Assembly: GCA_938028725.1 (NCBI GenBank)
Contig: CALIMH010000017.1
Coordinates: 1 to 42,871 of the forward strand
Origin: an uncultured Anaerolineae bacterium
Lineage (GTDB): Bacteria; Chloroflexota; Anaerolineae; J036; Brachytrichaceae
Length of the DNA stretch: 42,871 bases
Reading direction: 5' to 3'
In this document: positions 42,747-42,871 of the stretch, in pieces
How the letters are laid out: each line of letters opens with the position of its first letter
Position numbering within the stretch: position 1 is the stretch's first letter
Program-made: the position numbers and the translations under genes
Notes under the pieces: generated by a model
The model's database searches: none
Seen by the model: the letters and a program-made list of their open reading frames with translations, nothing else
Told to the model about the DNA's origin: nothing

Positions 42747-42871
42747 GGCTTGAGCCGATAGCCGAAGCCGCGCACGGTTTCGATGAGGTCGCGGCTCGTC
42801 GGCTGGGTTTGCAGCTTGCGGCGCAGGTAAGAGATGTAGATGTCCACCATCTTGATTTGCACATCGCGATC
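42743..42871 (-). CDS. OmpR/PhoB-type response regulator, C-terminal end (partial)
   Basis: The last 42 codons of a frame that runs off the window end. The residues DIYISYLRRKLQ and LIETVRGFGYRLKP are the recognition-helix and wing end of the winged-helix DNA-binding domain of the OmpR/PhoB family. It is the cognate regulator of the histidine kinase downstream, whose ATG overlaps its TGA. The receiver domain lies outside the window. Confidence 0.94.
   Translation of the reverse strand, partial: DRDVQIKMVDIYISYLRRKLQTQPTSRDLIETVRGFGYRLKP

Overview
The window looks like a chromosome segment of a phototrophic Chloroflexota bacterium. Its core is a puf operon (9.0-14.4 kb, minus strand) for a type II photosynthetic reaction centre with an LH1 antenna: pufB, pufA, pufL, pufM, pufC, a PucC/LhaA-type MFS gene and a 52-residue membrane peptide. 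Reaction-centre residues fit the Chloroflexus/Roseiflexus type: the M-side accessory BChl histidine is replaced by Ile, Tyr M210 is replaced by Leu, and the tetraheme cytochrome has an N-terminal membrane anchor instead of a lipobox. pufL and pufM are separate genes. No chlorosome genes are visible. By inference this could be a Roseilinea-like or other non-Chloroflexales phototroph; the exact lineage cannot be fixed from this window alone.

Layout. (1) 0-2.9 kb, plus strand: end of tuf, tRNA-Trp, secE, nusG with a long acidic N-terminus, rplK and rplA, closed by a strong terminator. (2) 2.9-5.1 kb: a Zn/Cd-type P1B ATPase. (3) 5.3-8.9 kb, minus strand: a short-chain dehydrogenase, a SRPBCC protein and an NAD(P)-binding epimerase-like protein, behind a MerR/B12 (CarH/LitR-like) photoreceptor-repressor gene. 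(4) 9.0-14.4 kb: the puf operon, with a sigma70-like promoter, 13-bp direct repeats near its start and two intercistronic hairpins. (5) 14.4-16.5 kb: a membrane pyrophosphatase just upstream of the puf promoter. (6) 16.7-24.1 kb: mfd, then on the minus strand a LysM/M23 peptidase, rarA and a sugar-nucleotide epimerase. (7) 24.1-29.1 kb: a long class II aldolase-like protein on the minus strand, then tyrS, a GT2 glycosyltransferase, a PfkB kinase and dtd on the plus strand. (8) 29.2-31.8 kb, minus strand: a mannose-family PTS EIIC-EIID fusion with no EIIA/EIIB, and a metallo-beta-lactamase-fold protein with an altered metal motif and a basic tail. (9) 32.5-36.3 kb: a family 5 substrate-binding lipoprotein whose domain order is circularly permuted, with its two permeases and no ATPase genes. 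(10) 36.4-42.9 kb: an ACR3 arsenite carrier, a GH5 lipoprotein, a TetA-like MFS exporter, an APH-fold kinase, and a histidine kinase with a truncated OmpR-type regulator.

How the parts may work together. The puf operon makes the light-driven electron-transfer complex. The pyrophosphatase can couple PPi to the same membrane ion gradient. The B12-dependent regulator next to the operon is a plausible light switch for it or for the adjacent oxidoreductase genes; this link is inferred from position. Several genes (tyrS, the MBL gene, acr3, GH5, the APH kinase and mfd) have a -10-like hexamer only 6-9 nt before the start codon, which suggests frequent leaderless transcription. The most unusual items are the permuted peptide-binding protein, the orphan EIIC-EIID fusion, and the small membrane gene at the end of the puf operon.
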